Shown: positions 13,152-22,821 of the stretch, piece by piece
How the letters are laid out: each line of letters opens with the position of its first letter
Numbering within the stretch: the stretch's first letter is position 1
IMG/VR virus record: IMGVR_UViG_3300030107_006659
Span: 1-24,941 of that record
Reading direction: 5' to 3' (one strand)
Length of the DNA stretch: 24,941 bases
From: a virus
Notes under the pieces: model-generated
The model's input: only the letters and a program-made list of their open reading frames with translations
Database searches by the model: none
Told to the model about the DNA's origin: nothing
Position numbers and translations under genes: made by a program

Positions 13152-14245
13152 TGCATAGATATTTTTTTATAACGAAAGACGCCTTCATTAGTAGTGGTTC
13201 AGATACAATTACAGGTGAAGACTTTAAAGATAAAAACACAGGACAAGATGAGATTTTAGAATTAAAAAAAGTTTTCTTTGATAGGGCTTTTCATTATCCA
13301 ACTCGTGTCTTGATTCAATTTGATACTGATGAAATTAAAAATTATATAACTGCTTCAAATGTACCTAGTAATTTTAAGTTAAATCTAAGACTTTATGAAA
13401 CAGAAGGAACTAGTGGATTATCGGAAGAATACAAAATTGCTGCTTATCCAATTAGTGAGTCTTGGGATGAGGGTGTTGGTAAAGAATCGGATGTTCCAAA
13501 AACAACTGATGGTTGTAGTTGGAAATTTAGAAAAAATAGAGATGGAGCTGCTGAAAAAACTTGGGAAACACCTGGAACTAGTTATTTAGCTGATGACGAG
13601 GTAACTCAATCATTTTCATCCGAATCGCCAGACATTAATATGGACATTACTTCAATTGCTCAAAAATGGTTTGGTGGTACGAATAATAATTTTGGTCTAG
13701 TCCTTAGATTTTCTGGTAGTAGAGAAACAACGACTGGTAGTTTTGAAGACTTAAAATTTTTCTCAAGACAAACTAATACGATATACTCACCAAAAATAGA
13801 ATTGAAATGGGATGACCATATACCAGCTACTGGTTCAAATACAGGAAGTTTAAGTGCCTTAGACATAACTGGTAATGTAGAAAATTATCTTTATCCTATG
13901 CATCTAAGAGATGCTTATAAAGAAAACGAAACAGTAAAGTTTAGATTTGGTGCCCGTAAAAGATATATTCAAAAAACATTTTCTACATCGACTCAAACAA
14001 TAAGTAGTAGTTACATACCCTTTTCTTCAGGTTCTTACTCTATTATCGATATGGCAACAAATGAGTCGGTTGTTCCTTTTAGTTCGTATACAACTATGAG
14101 TTGTGATACTGTATCAAATTATTTTAAACAAGATTTAAATGCGTTTGAACCTAATCGAGCTTATAAAATTTTAATCAAGGTAAACCATAACGATGGTCAG
14201 GAGATTATATACGACAACGATTTTGAATTTATACTTAGGACATAA
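13151..14245 (+). CDS. Virion protein with DNRLRE-like domain (364 aa)
   Basis: Residues 1-190 resemble a DNRLRE-type beta-sandwich: TRVLIQFDTDEI (51-62), LRLYETEGTSGLSEEYKIAA (79-98), PISESWDEGVG (100-110) and DITSIAQKWFGGTNNNFGLV (165-184), where the W/DVT..QxW..G..N.G pattern is the usual signature. The remainder is beta-rich with no known motif. It occupies the place after gp6 where T4 has gp7/gp8, so is probably a baseplate periphery protein. Domain naming is from remembered sequence pattern, not a search. Start overlaps the gp6 stop (TAATG). Confidence 0.65.
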   Translation: MHRYFFITKDAFISSGSDTITGEDFKDKNTGQDEILELKKVFFDRAFHYPTRVLIQFDTDEIKNYITASNVPSNFKLNLRLYETEGTSGLSEEYKIAAYPISESWDEGVGKESDVPKTTDGCSWKFRKNRDGAAEKTWETPGTSYLADDEVTQSFSSESPDINMDITSIAQKWFGGTNNNFGLVLRFSGSRETTTGSFEDLKFFSRQTNTIYSPKIELKWDDHIPATGSNTGSLSALDITGNVENYLYPMHLRDAYKENETVKFRFGARKRYIQKTFSTSTQTISSSYIPFSSGSYSIIDMATNESVVPFSSYTTMSCDTVSNYFKQDLNAFEPNRAYKILIKVNHNDGQEIIYDNDFEFILRT

Positions 14246-14247
14246 CA

Positions 14248-17200
14248 ATGCCTTATCATAGACCTTCAGGCACACAATCTGGTTTAAATATACAATCACC
14301 TCTTGGTTCACCTGGTCAAACTGGTTTATCTTTTAGTTCATCAACAACGAGTTTATCTTTTCAAGCTCCTACTTCTCCTGCGGCTGGACTGACTTTTGCT
14401 GGATTTACACCACCACAGTCACAAACACAAACAACTATAAGTCCTCCAACTGCACCTTTAGCACCTTTAGCACCTTTAGCACCAACACAAACATTTACTC
14501 AGACTCAAGCAGCTAGACAAACCACTACAACTACACAGACTCAACAGACTGCTCCGACACAGACTACAACTCCAACACAGACGATGACACAGACTACAAC
14601 TCCAACACAGACTACAACTCCAACACAGACTACAACTCCAACACAGACGATGACACAGACTACGACTCCTACACAAACTACGACACCTACACAGACTACA
14701 ACTGAGATACCTACAATTTTGACTGCTCAAATAATGTTAGCGCAAACTTTCAATTACACTAGCTGGACTTATGTTGCTGGTACTGCCAATGATGAGAGTT
14801 TGTTTTCATTATTACAAGAGGGTATGCCAATTACTATATCTGCGGGACAACCAACTGGCACGACAACACCTGTTGTAGAGTATGGTGGTACTGATACCCA
14901 ACTAGATTATCCTTTTAGTTTACCTTTTACTTTCGATGGATACCACGGTGCTGAACCAGAAAACAATAATTTTAGAAATCAAGTTGATTTATTAGAAGGT
15001 AACGGTCAAATAACAATAGATGATGGGACTTACCCAACTGGTACAGCAACTTTGGAGGATATACAACCTAGATCTAATATGTCTAATCCTTTTGCTAATG
15101 GTGGGGCAAAGGTTAACATAACAGTTGATTTTACTGGTTATGATACCACACCACCAGCAGATGAAACTCAAATACAAGATAGTGAGGGAGATGATATTCT
15201 TCAACAAGATGTCTTTGGTTGTACTGATGAAAATGCGATAAACTACAATGAAGATGCAGACGAAGATGATGGAAGTTGTCAATATTTAGGATGTACAGAT
15301 CCTAATGCTGAGAATTTTAATAGTATAGCTACTGAAGACGATGGAAGTTGTATTTATGCTGATGAGCCTATTTTTGGTTGTACTGATCCTTCAGCAAACA
15401 ACTATAATGAAAATGCTACCGAGGACGATCCTAATAATCCTTGTACATACGATCCACCAGAACAAATGTTTACTGGTGGAACTGCTGGTTGTAAAGATGA
15501 AAATGCCACTAACTACGATCCTGATGCTCCTTTTGCTAACAATGAACTTTGTGAATATGAGGGATGTAATGATCCGACTGCAACAAATTATTTTTTCAAT
15601 TTATATCCTGACTTATCACAAGAAGATTTAGGAGAAAGATTTACACCAATTAATGCTTCATGTCAATACGAAGAAGAAGTCAGTACAGAGGAACAACCAT
15701 CAAACCCAATAGTTGCTAATTATACGACAGAGGAGTTCAATACAGATGAAGATGGAAATTATATTGCTTGGGTATTTTTAACTAATCCAACTCAACAATA
15801 TTTTGGTTCTTTTCATGAACACCAAGATGGTACATTCATGATTGACACCGAAGATGAGATGACAGATGATGATATTATAATACAACTTGTTCTAAGTAAT
15901 CCTGTAATTGAGACTGGCATTGAGGCTACAGATACAAACTTATTATTTTTTAAAGAAAGTGGCGAACAATATTTAGGCATCTATCATGTACATGAGGATG
16001 GAACTTTACATATAGGTTCTGCTGTTGAGGGAGAGTATCATTTAGAAGATATAATAGATGAAGAAATAATAGAGTCAAGATTTGATTTTAGAACATTACA
16101 AGATGTACGAGAAGTTGTAAGTGACATATTCTATCAACTTTGGTTTGAGAGTAACACACTAACAACGAGCGAAGTAAGGTCAATGCAAACCACCATACGA
16201 GATGGTATAAAACAAACTGGTCGTGGTGAGGATGAGCCATTAGTATTTTTTAAGAAAGATAGAAATACTTTAGAAAACAGAGATGACTTAGTTGGAGAAG
16301 ATTTCAATAACATATGTCAATACATATACGACAATGGATACGATCCTTTTAGTGATTTGGTCAAACAAAAATTTACCTTACCAACTCCTACAGAAAATTC
16401 TGATGGAGATTTAGATTATTTTATAAATTTTGTAAAAGAGAGTGGTGAGATATTTAGTGTAAAGATAGCGACAAAAGATTCGGATGGTAATTTTACAGAT
16501 GTTTTAAATTTGAGTCAATTAACAACACCCATAATTGGTGCGAAAAAAATTAATCCAAACCTTGCTAGAGAGATTTTAGATACAAACATATTTGAGTTAC
16601 TACCATCACAGTCAACTCGTCAAACACAGATAGATAATTTTTTTCAAGAGTTTAATGAATTATTAGGAGGTCTTCCTAATTTTCAAGACCTAGACGGTGA
16701 TGATTTAGCTAGAGAATTAACAACAGAAGACCAAGACTTAGATTTTAACAATCGTATAAGTAGTGGAGACTTCCCTAATGCCTTCATAACAAGATTAAAT
16801 CAACAAGCAAATAACACTAATGTAGGTAAGACTCTTGAAACGATGAGAGACAGGTTAAATGAGTATCTTGTAGACATCACTCCTTTACCTGGTGGTTTAA
16901 GTAACACGGTACAAAATACAGGTGTTTCAAATCCTGAAGGAACGGATTCAGGTGCTGATACACAGGCAGACGAATTAGATATTGGTATTGCTGACAATAG
17001 ACCACTTTATGAAAATAAATCTAGCGGGTTCTTAAAAATTAGAAAACCAAATCAAGCAATTATATTAAGAGCACCAGGCGATGCTGAGTTAGAGTTTCAA
17101 AAAGGTAACTCTTATTTAGTTGATGGTTTTACCATAACAATGTGGGTACGATTTGTAAGTAAAACATCAGAGGGGACTTTATTTAATTTTCGTAATCCTT

Positions 17201-18018
17201 TAGAAGAAGATGGTGAGGGAATAAGATTAGAAACAAGAACCAACTTAGATGCCAATGGTAATTATAAAAGATGGATTAGATTAGCTGTAAGGGAATCAGA
17301 TGGAATTTTACGAGATAATCATTTTGGTGATACTAATGTAACTAGGAGACTTGCTACAGAAGATGATACAATTAACCCAAATCGTCCTTTACAACGCTAC
17401 GCTTCAACTTCCTTTCATAAACTTTACCCACAAGTATCAACTGATGATTTAGATGAATGGTACTTTGTATGTGCTACATATGATCCTCTTATTTTAGAGG
17501 ATGATGAAGCTAGTCAAAATTTTCTTGAAGATAAACAATTTTGGTTAAATCATAGAAATCCATCAACGGGTAATTTAGAAGCCAAAACTTCATTTGGGGC
17601 TAAATGTAAAGTTGAACTGATAAGTCGCTCGGATTTATTTAGAGCTCGTGGGTTTAGATTACCTGGTGAAAACTTAGGAAGTAGAAGGGCTACTGAATCA
17701 GATTTTTCAACACAAACCTCAACCTCAACCAACTTTCCAGCAGAAATAGCAACTGGTAGAGTCATATTAGATGGTGACGATGCTTCAGTATGGAAATATG
17801 TGGCAGGCTCTATAAATGATAATGACTACTTAACAAGAATACAACCTAATATGACCTTGATTTTATTTATACCTCAGTCTGGAAATCAAGTTGAAATACA
17901 AATAAACTCTATAGACCTTACCACTGGTCAAATTACTTTAGATACAGCGGTAGCAGGTGCGGAGCAAGGACAGGAATTAGATTTTCAAATTAATTTGTCC
18001 TTAATATCAGATGGCTAA
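14248..18018 (+). CDS. Large modular tail/baseplate protein (1256 aa)
   Basis: Probably an adhesion or baseplate-fibre protein. Parts in order: Pro/Gln/Thr low-complexity stalk (about 60-160, with TTTPTQ repeats); a beta module starting at W173 (WTYVAGTANDESL); five Cys-paired modules of the GCTDxxAxNY...DDGSC type (about 324-474); two copies of a (Y/F)xGx(F/Y)HxHxDGT motif (H523/H525 and H580/H582); a helical segment (about 615-900); a LamG-like lectin fold (about 926-1130, TITMWVRFVSKTSEGTLFNF); and a second W-x-Y-V module at W1182. LamG folds often bind sugars, and HxH pairs coordinate metal in T4 gp12 and gp37. No signal peptide. It lies in the baseplate operon and overlaps the next gene by 8 bases. 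Function inferred from modules and place. Confidence 0.8.
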   Translation: MPYHRPSGTQSGLNIQSPLGSPGQTGLSFSSSTTSLSFQAPTSPAAGLTFAGFTPPQSQTQTTISPPTAPLAPLAPLAPTQTFTQTQAARQTTTTTQTQQTAPTQTTTPTQTMTQTTTPTQTTTPTQTTTPTQTMTQTTTPTQTTTPTQTTTEIPTILTAQIMLAQTFNYTSWTYVAGTANDESLFSLLQEGMPITISAGQPTGTTTPVVEYGGTDTQLDYPFSLPFTFDGYHGAEPENNNFRNQVDLLEGNGQITIDDGTYPTGTATLEDIQPRSNMSNPFANGGAKVNITVDFTGYDTTPPADETQIQDSEGDDILQQDVFGCTDENAINYNEDADEDDGSCQYLGCTDPNAENFNSIATEDDGSCIYADEPIFGCTDPSANNYNENATEDDPNNPCTYDPPEQMFTGGTAGCKDENATNYDPDAPFANNELCEYEGCNDPTATNYFFNLYPDLSQEDLGERFTPINASCQYEEEVSTEEQPSNPIVANYTTEEFNTDEDGNYIAWVFLTNPTQQYFGSFHEHQDGTFMIDTEDEMTDDDIIIQLVLSNPVIETGIEATDTNLLFFKESGEQYLGIYHVHEDGTLHIGSAVEGEYHLEDIIDEEIIESRFDFRTLQDVREVVSDIFYQLWFESNTLTTSEVRSMQTTIRDGIKQTGRGEDEPLVFFKKDRNTLENRDDLVGEDFNNICQYIYDNGYDPFSDLVKQKFTLPTPTENSDGDLDYFINFVKESGEIFSVKIATKDSDGNFTDVLNLSQLTTPIIGAKKINPNLAREILDTNIFELLPSQSTRQTQIDNFFQEFNELLGGLPNFQDLDGDDLARELTTEDQDLDFNNRISSGDFPNAFITRLNQQANNTNVGKTLETMRDRLNEYLVDITPLPGGLSNTVQNTGVSNPEGTDSGADTQADELDIGIADNRPLYENKSSGFLKIRKPNQAIILRAPGDAELEFQKGNSYLVDGFTITMWVRFVSKTSEGTLFNFRNPLEEDGEGIRLETRTNLDANGNYKRWIRLAVRESDGILRDNHFGDTNVTRRLATEDDTINPNRPLQRYASTSFHKLYPQVSTDDLDEWYFVCATYDPLILEDDEASQNFLEDKQFWLNHRNPSTGNLEAKTSFGAKCKVELISRSDLFRARGFRLPGENLGSRRATESDFSTQTSTSTNFPAEIATGRVILDGDDASVWKYVAGSINDNDYLTRIQPNMTLILFIPQSGNQVEIQINSIDLTTGQITLDTAVAGAEQGQELDFQINLSLISDG
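14551..14703 (+). repeat. TTTPTQ tandem repeat (18-base unit)
   Basis: The 18-base unit ACTACAACTCCAACACAG (TTTPTQ) recurs several times, broken twice by a 12-base ACGATGACACAG (TMTQ) unit; the last copies have drifted (ACGACTCCTACACAA). It stays in frame within the large tail protein and encodes an extended Thr/Pro linker. Copy number is likely variable between related phages. Confidence 0.85.
15217..15669 (+). repeat. Five Cys-paired GCTD...DDGSC modules
   Basis: Residues about 324-474 hold five modules of 22-45 residues opening with GC(T/K/N)D and closing with a Cys before Tyr; the first two read GCTDENAINY...DDGSCQY and GCTDPNAENF...DDGSCIY, the later ones have diverged. Each has two Cys and many Asp/Asn, suggesting a disulfide and Ca2+ site. 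Such repeats are frequent in marine Bacteroidetes surface proteins as I recall. Confidence 0.85.
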
Positions 18019-21000
18019 TTTTACTAAACCAGAAAACTTGATTAATCAAGCTCAACAATCATTAGGTCCTTTTAATGAGGGTAATGAACAACATGGAATA
18101 ACCCTTAGAGTTTTTCAACCTGATAGAGGTTTGGATGTTGAGTATTTTAATAGAAATAGTAGTGAAGCAGCTAATAATTCTTCTCGTGTTGTAAAATTAG
18201 AAGAGAGTCAAGCAGAACCACCAAGTGATGGTAATCGTGATAAAAGATTAACTTTAGGTACTCAGACTTTTAACGATAGGGGTATGTGGGAAAATATTAA
18301 TTATAACGAGTCCTCACTTCAACCATATATATCAGATGAAAACCCAAAATCATTGACTCCTTCAACATTACCAACGACAATTATCGATACAGATGATAAT
18401 ATAATTTTTGATATAAAATCTCAGAAACCAGCATTTACATCAACTCAATTAGATTATTCAGTTGATGCAATACCTTTCGTTTTAAATCCAGATAACAATA
18501 ACGAAATAGTGAGAGTTGATAGATATTACGACAAAGAAATAGATCCGATAAATTACAATTTAGCTACAGATGGTAAGATAAATTATTATTTATTTTTATT
18601 AGAATCGGGTAGACTACTAGATGAAGAAGTTATGAAAAATATAGATTTGTATCAGATACGAAATCCAAAACTACCAACAAATAATGGCTTTCCATCAAAT
18701 TTTGCCAAACAGAAAGATAGTGATGATAAGGATATACCTGATAGAGGGTTTTATATATTCAACCTTAATTGGGGAGATGGTAGTGACTCTGAATTTACAG
18801 ATAAACCAAAATTGTTAGAAGCTACAACTTTATTAGAACACCTTTATAAAAAACCTGGTTTTTATTCTATCACTGGTGTGATATATCAATATGTAGCTCC
18901 AAATCGTGGTATAAAACAATATGAAAGGTTTCAAACAAATATATTATTAAATCCATCAGAGGACTATGAAATAAATTTATTTAATTATAATAATTTCGCA
19001 ACAATAGGTGGTATAAGTCCTAACTCATCTTTAGTTAAATCTGCTTACAATTTGGTGGGTATAAATCCAAAAGATCCTACATATGTAAGCAAATCAAGCT
19101 TAAATAAAATACAAAATTTAAATTTATTAGACAAACTACAATTGTTTAATTTTTTTACTAAAGTAAGAAATAACAATCTTGAACAATTTGATGAAATTAT
19201 TATTCCTTATTCACAACAGATAGACGACACTTTATTAGCAATTTTCCCTTCAGATGTTTATGGTTGTAATACAATAGGTGCTGACAATTATGGTTTACTT
19301 TCTGATGGCACGCCATTTATTGATGAGGTTACTAGCGAGCAGATTAATATTTTACCAAGTGAAACTTTAGTCAATGCTGGTTGTGTATTTACTTTCATTA
19401 TAAATCTTGGAATAAATAATGAAGCTTTCGCTGGTAATGTTATTGCTAGACGAGGAAATATTAATGTAATACAAGGGGGAGACATAGACGATCGTTTAGA
19501 GAACACAACTTCACTTCATTATGATTTGACAACCAACATAGGTGAAGATTATCCACAAATAAGCCACACAGAATTCACACAAACTTTAGCCACACAAACT
19601 ATTGATACTAGTAAATTTGTTTTATTAGAGGCAGATGATCCTGATAATGGTGATTTTGCTTTTTGGTCTATGCCAGAAGATGGCAGTATTAGATGGGCTA
19701 AAGTAATGCAAATGGCAGGAGAGCGAGCCATTTTAGGTTCTAATGGTTTTGGAACACTAGAATCAGATTTGACTTCACCTTTAATTTTAATACAATTAAT
19801 AGAATCACCTAGTGAGACTAATTATGACGATAAAATAATAACTGCTGTTTGGGGACAAGAGTTGGATGTGCCTGATTATGACCATCATGTAGAGATTACT
19901 TTTGTAAGTAATCCACCAAATGGTGGGATAATACAAGGACCAGACCAGATACTACCTTTAACTCAATATACTGAAATGCCAAGTGGTGTCAGTACACGAG
20001 GTGAAAGAACTGCTCAATTCAATGCAGTTGGTTCTGTAGGTGCTTTACAAAGTTGGTCTTGGACAGGCACAACATATCCAACACAACAAAATCCAAATGG
20101 CACCGAGATAACTAACATTGATCGTATTGCTGGTGAAGAATCAAGCCAATTTGTGACTGGTGATCTTTTTAAAGGTAATCAAGGATTGTTACTCCTTTTT
20201 AATCTAAGTCGTGAAATAGGTCAAGAAATAATAGGAAGTGTAATGGTTTTAGATGGGGGTGCCAGCTTTCAAATAGAAGATTATTCTGTTGATTCTCGCC
20301 AATTGACACTATCTGGCGACATTTCAAGCATACCAATTGGTGAATACACACCTTTTTCGATTGATAGTGATGTTCTTAACTTAAGATTCTTTGAGACTGG
20401 TGCTTACACGATTACCGCTAATTGGTTGATGCCTCCACCACCACCTTGGGCTGGTGGACTGTTTTATTTTTCAGCATATAATGAACAAGGCGTACCTTTT
20501 ACAATAACTGTTAATAAGGTAAATCCACAAAATCCTAATGTGATTATTGAAACTAAAACTGTGTTTTATGATGGAACTGCTTCAACAAATGAACAAAACG
20601 AAGGATTTAGTTCAGATGGTCAACCTTGGCAAGATGAATTTTCTGTATTGGAAGTAGGTGAGGTATACCAAATAGATATTTCTTATAATGAATTAGAATA
20701 TGAATTTTTAAATAATGTGGTTTGGACAGGTTATAATGGTAACAATTCTGGTTGGTTGTCTTGGACACAGATGGGTGGTGATGTCAATAGTCAATCTCCG
20801 ATTTTAACAATACCTGATTTATTAACAGATGTCGGTCAATTTGAAAGAGTAGCAACCATTACACCAGGATTATTTGTCGAAAGAAACTTAACACCAGATT
20901 TTGTTAATGGTATTATAACAAAAGGTGAAGACTCGTCAGAGTGGCAATATGTAACAGATTCAGCTAATGATGAAAGTTTACTTGTTAATATTATTCCAAA

Positions 21001-22801
21001 TACATCAATATTATTAAGTTTAACAAATGAATCTAATGATAATTTATTGAATCAATATGATGATGAAAGTTTAACAGAACTATTAGACTTGATAAACGAT
21101 GAGGCTTCTGGTGGTGTATATAGTGCTGGAGAAGGACCATTAGGTTCTACAATTACAAATTCTCCTAGTGAAGAAGATAATTTGATAAGGCTAAATTTGA
21201 CAGATGAACAAGAGAGTATTTTTAATCAACTTCCCTCTGGCGTTCAATTTTATTTCAATGTAGATTTGGCATTTGTTGAAGAAGAAACTGAACAACCAGA
21301 ACAAATTATTGTCGGTGAGGCTCGTAAATTTAACTCCCAATCTGTAGATGTGCTAGCACTTACTAATGTGATAGAAAATCAATACTTACAACCTGCTATA
21401 GAAGTCGGTATGGTTATTGAACTTTATTATGGTGGTTCAACAGGACAATTTATAATTAGTGATTTTAATTTTAGTGGTGATCAATACTATGATTCAATTT
21501 CAATACAAAAAATGCCAGAACCATATGTTCCTCCTTTAGATGAGACAAATCCTTGGAGAAGTGCTACATTTGATCCAGGTGCTCAGTTGTCAAACGAAAC
21601 ATTTAGTTTTTCTATAAATCTATCAGATGGTATTTATGATCCTACTCAGACAACTACAGAAACAGAGCCAGAACCAAATTTACTTTTTGGTACTGTTGAA
21701 AAAAGACCACAAGCTAATGATAGATTACGAATCATAAGATTGGAGGCAACTCTTCTAGATCCCGCACCATCCTCTGATGCAATAGTGGCTGGTATGAATA
21801 TAACTCTCTCAACAACAGAGTTTAGTGAAACACTCGTTGTTACTGATACACAACCAAACGATTTTCTATTTAATGTGATAGGACAAAATGGAACACTTGA
21901 GGGTTCAAACTTTATTGATGTACCAGCTGGCACCGTTCTTGATTATGAAATTGATCTTAATGAAGAGGTTGGAAGTGTACCTATTCTTGGTTGTACAGAC
22001 AATACAGCAGATAATTATAACTTTTTTGCTAACATTGATGATGGTAGTTGTGTTTACACTTCAACAATAAACACTGGTGATGTGGTAGCTACTGTCGAGA
22101 GAGGTGGTTTATTTGGACTACCTAACAATACTGAAAACCAAGTTCAATTTGAAAATGGACAAAGTGAAACTTATTTAAGTTCTGGTACTGATATAAATAT
22201 GATAGCCACAGTTCAAGAAGAGGACCCAATTCACGAATATAGTTTTGAAAATTGGGAGTTTGCAGTTCCAATAATGGCTGAGTATGCTGAAATAATAAAT
22301 CCAAATGACAGAACTGCAACATTAAGATATATCAACCCAACTGATGAAACACAAGAGGTTGCGGTGATAGGTATTTATTCAAGAACTGATATAATTATTA
22401 GAGGTTGTACAACACCTGGTGATGCAAATTACGATCCTAATGCTACTGTTCATAATGAAGGTGCGTGTGCTGGAGATGCCGGTGATATTGTGGGTTGTAC
22501 TAATGATAGAGCCACAAATTTTAATCCTCTAGCAAATGCTGATGATGGAAGTTGTATTATCGAAGGTTGTATGGATCCTGGTGCTGATAATTTTGATGAA
22601 GAAGCAACACAACAACCTATAGATATTCCTGGTCAACCACCCGTTTGTATTTACAGAGGTTGTACAGATAGTGGTGCTTTAAATTATGATCCTAATGCGA
22701 ATCAAGATGATGGTAATTGTAGGTATCTAGCAGATCCATCTAGTAGACAATCACCAAATAGTCAACCAGCAGGTCCTATATCAGATTTACCTGGACCTTA
22801 A
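18011..22801 (+). CDS. Giant modular tail protein with PKD-like and GCTD modules (1596 aa)
   Basis: The longest gene of the window; probably a baseplate-attached adhesin or tail-fibre protein. Visible modules: a PKD-like fold with NWGDGSDSEF (about 253-262) and EHLYKKPGFYSITG (about 276-289); a degenerate GCNTIGADNY module near 418; long beta-rich Ig-like stretches; a WQYVTDSANDESL module at W978 shared with the preceding protein; a GCTDNTADNY...DDGSC module at about 1327; and four further GCT/GCM modules at about 1465-1575. The end is a Pro/Ser-rich tail (SRQSPNSQPAGPISDLPGP). No signal peptide or membrane segment. It overlaps the upstream gene by 8 bases. PKD and GCTD modules are typical of secreted adhesive proteins; host-receptor contact is inferred. 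Confidence 0.8.
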   Translation: MANFTKPENLINQAQQSLGPFNEGNEQHGITLRVFQPDRGLDVEYFNRNSSEAANNSSRVVKLEESQAEPPSDGNRDKRLTLGTQTFNDRGMWENINYNESSLQPYISDENPKSLTPSTLPTTIIDTDDNIIFDIKSQKPAFTSTQLDYSVDAIPFVLNPDNNNEIVRVDRYYDKEIDPINYNLATDGKINYYLFLLESGRLLDEEVMKNIDLYQIRNPKLPTNNGFPSNFAKQKDSDDKDIPDRGFYIFNLNWGDGSDSEFTDKPKLLEATTLLEHLYKKPGFYSITGVIYQYVAPNRGIKQYERFQTNILLNPSEDYEINLFNYNNFATIGGISPNSSLVKSAYNLVGINPKDPTYVSKSSLNKIQNLNLLDKLQLFNFFTKVRNNNLEQFDEIIIPYSQQIDDTLLAIFPSDVYGCNTIGADNYGLLSDGTPFIDEVTSEQINILPSETLVNAGCVFTFIINLGINNEAFAGNVIARRGNINVIQGGDIDDRLENTTSLHYDLTTNIGEDYPQISHTEFTQTLATQTIDTSKFVLLEADDPDNGDFAFWSMPEDGSIRWAKVMQMAGERAILGSNGFGTLESDLTSPLILIQLIESPSETNYDDKIITAVWGQELDVPDYDHHVEITFVSNPPNGGIIQGPDQILPLTQYTEMPSGVSTRGERTAQFNAVGSVGALQSWSWTGTTYPTQQNPNGTEITNIDRIAGEESSQFVTGDLFKGNQGLLLLFNLSREIGQEIIGSVMVLDGGASFQIEDYSVDSRQLTLSGDISSIPIGEYTPFSIDSDVLNLRFFETGAYTITANWLMPPPPPWAGGLFYFSAYNEQGVPFTITVNKVNPQNPNVIIETKTVFYDGTASTNEQNEGFSSDGQPWQDEFSVLEVGEVYQIDISYNELEYEFLNNVVWTGYNGNNSGWLSWTQMGGDVNSQSPILTIPDLLTDVGQFERVATITPGLFVERNLTPDFVNGIITKGEDSSEWQYVTDSANDESLLVNIIPNTSILLSLTNESNDNLLNQYDDESLTELLDLINDEASGGVYSAGEGPLGSTITNSPSEEDNLIRLNLTDEQESIFNQLPSGVQFYFNVDLAFVEEETEQPEQIIVGEARKFNSQSVDVLALTNVIENQYLQPAIEVGMVIELYYGGSTGQFIISDFNFSGDQYYDSISIQKMPEPYVPPLDETNPWRSATFDPGAQLSNETFSFSINLSDGIYDPTQTTTETEPEPNLLFGTVEKRPQANDRLRIIRLEATLLDPAPSSDAIVAGMNITLSTTEFSETLVVTDTQPNDFLFNVIGQNGTLEGSNFIDVPAGTVLDYEIDLNEEVGSVPILGCTDNTADNYNFFANIDDGSCVYTSTINTGDVVATVERGGLFGLPNNTENQVQFENGQSETYLSSGTDINMIATVQEEDPIHEYSFENWEFAVPIMAEYAEIINPNDRTATLRYINPTDETQEVAVIGIYSRTDIIIRGCTTPGDANYDPNATVHNEGACAGDAGDIVGCTNDRATNFNPLANADDGSCIIEGCMDPGADNFDEEATQQPIDIPGQPPVCIYRGCTDSGALNYDPNANQDDGNCRYLADPSSRQSPNSQPAGPISDLPGP
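21989..22726 (+). repeat. GCTD-type modules at the C-terminal end of the giant tail protein
   Basis: One module at 21989-22060 (GCTDNTADNY...DDGSCVY), then four at 22403-22726: GCTTPGDANY..., GCTNDRATNF...DDGSCII, GCMDPGADNF..., and GCTDSGALNY...DDGNCRY. They match the modules in the preceding gene closely, indicating duplication or recombination between the two genes. Confidence 0.85.
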
Positions 22802-22821
22802 TAATTTGAGATTGGAAAAAA

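Noticed and set aside
13012-13239. Minus-strand frame across the gp6/DNRLRE junction
   Set aside because: It runs antisense through two well-supported + strand genes and has no start signals.
14476-14730. CRISPR-like array or Cys/Ser-rich minus-strand protein in the repeat region
   Set aside because: The repeats are 12- and 18-base coding units without unique spacers, in frame with the tail protein; the minus-strand frame is their shadow.
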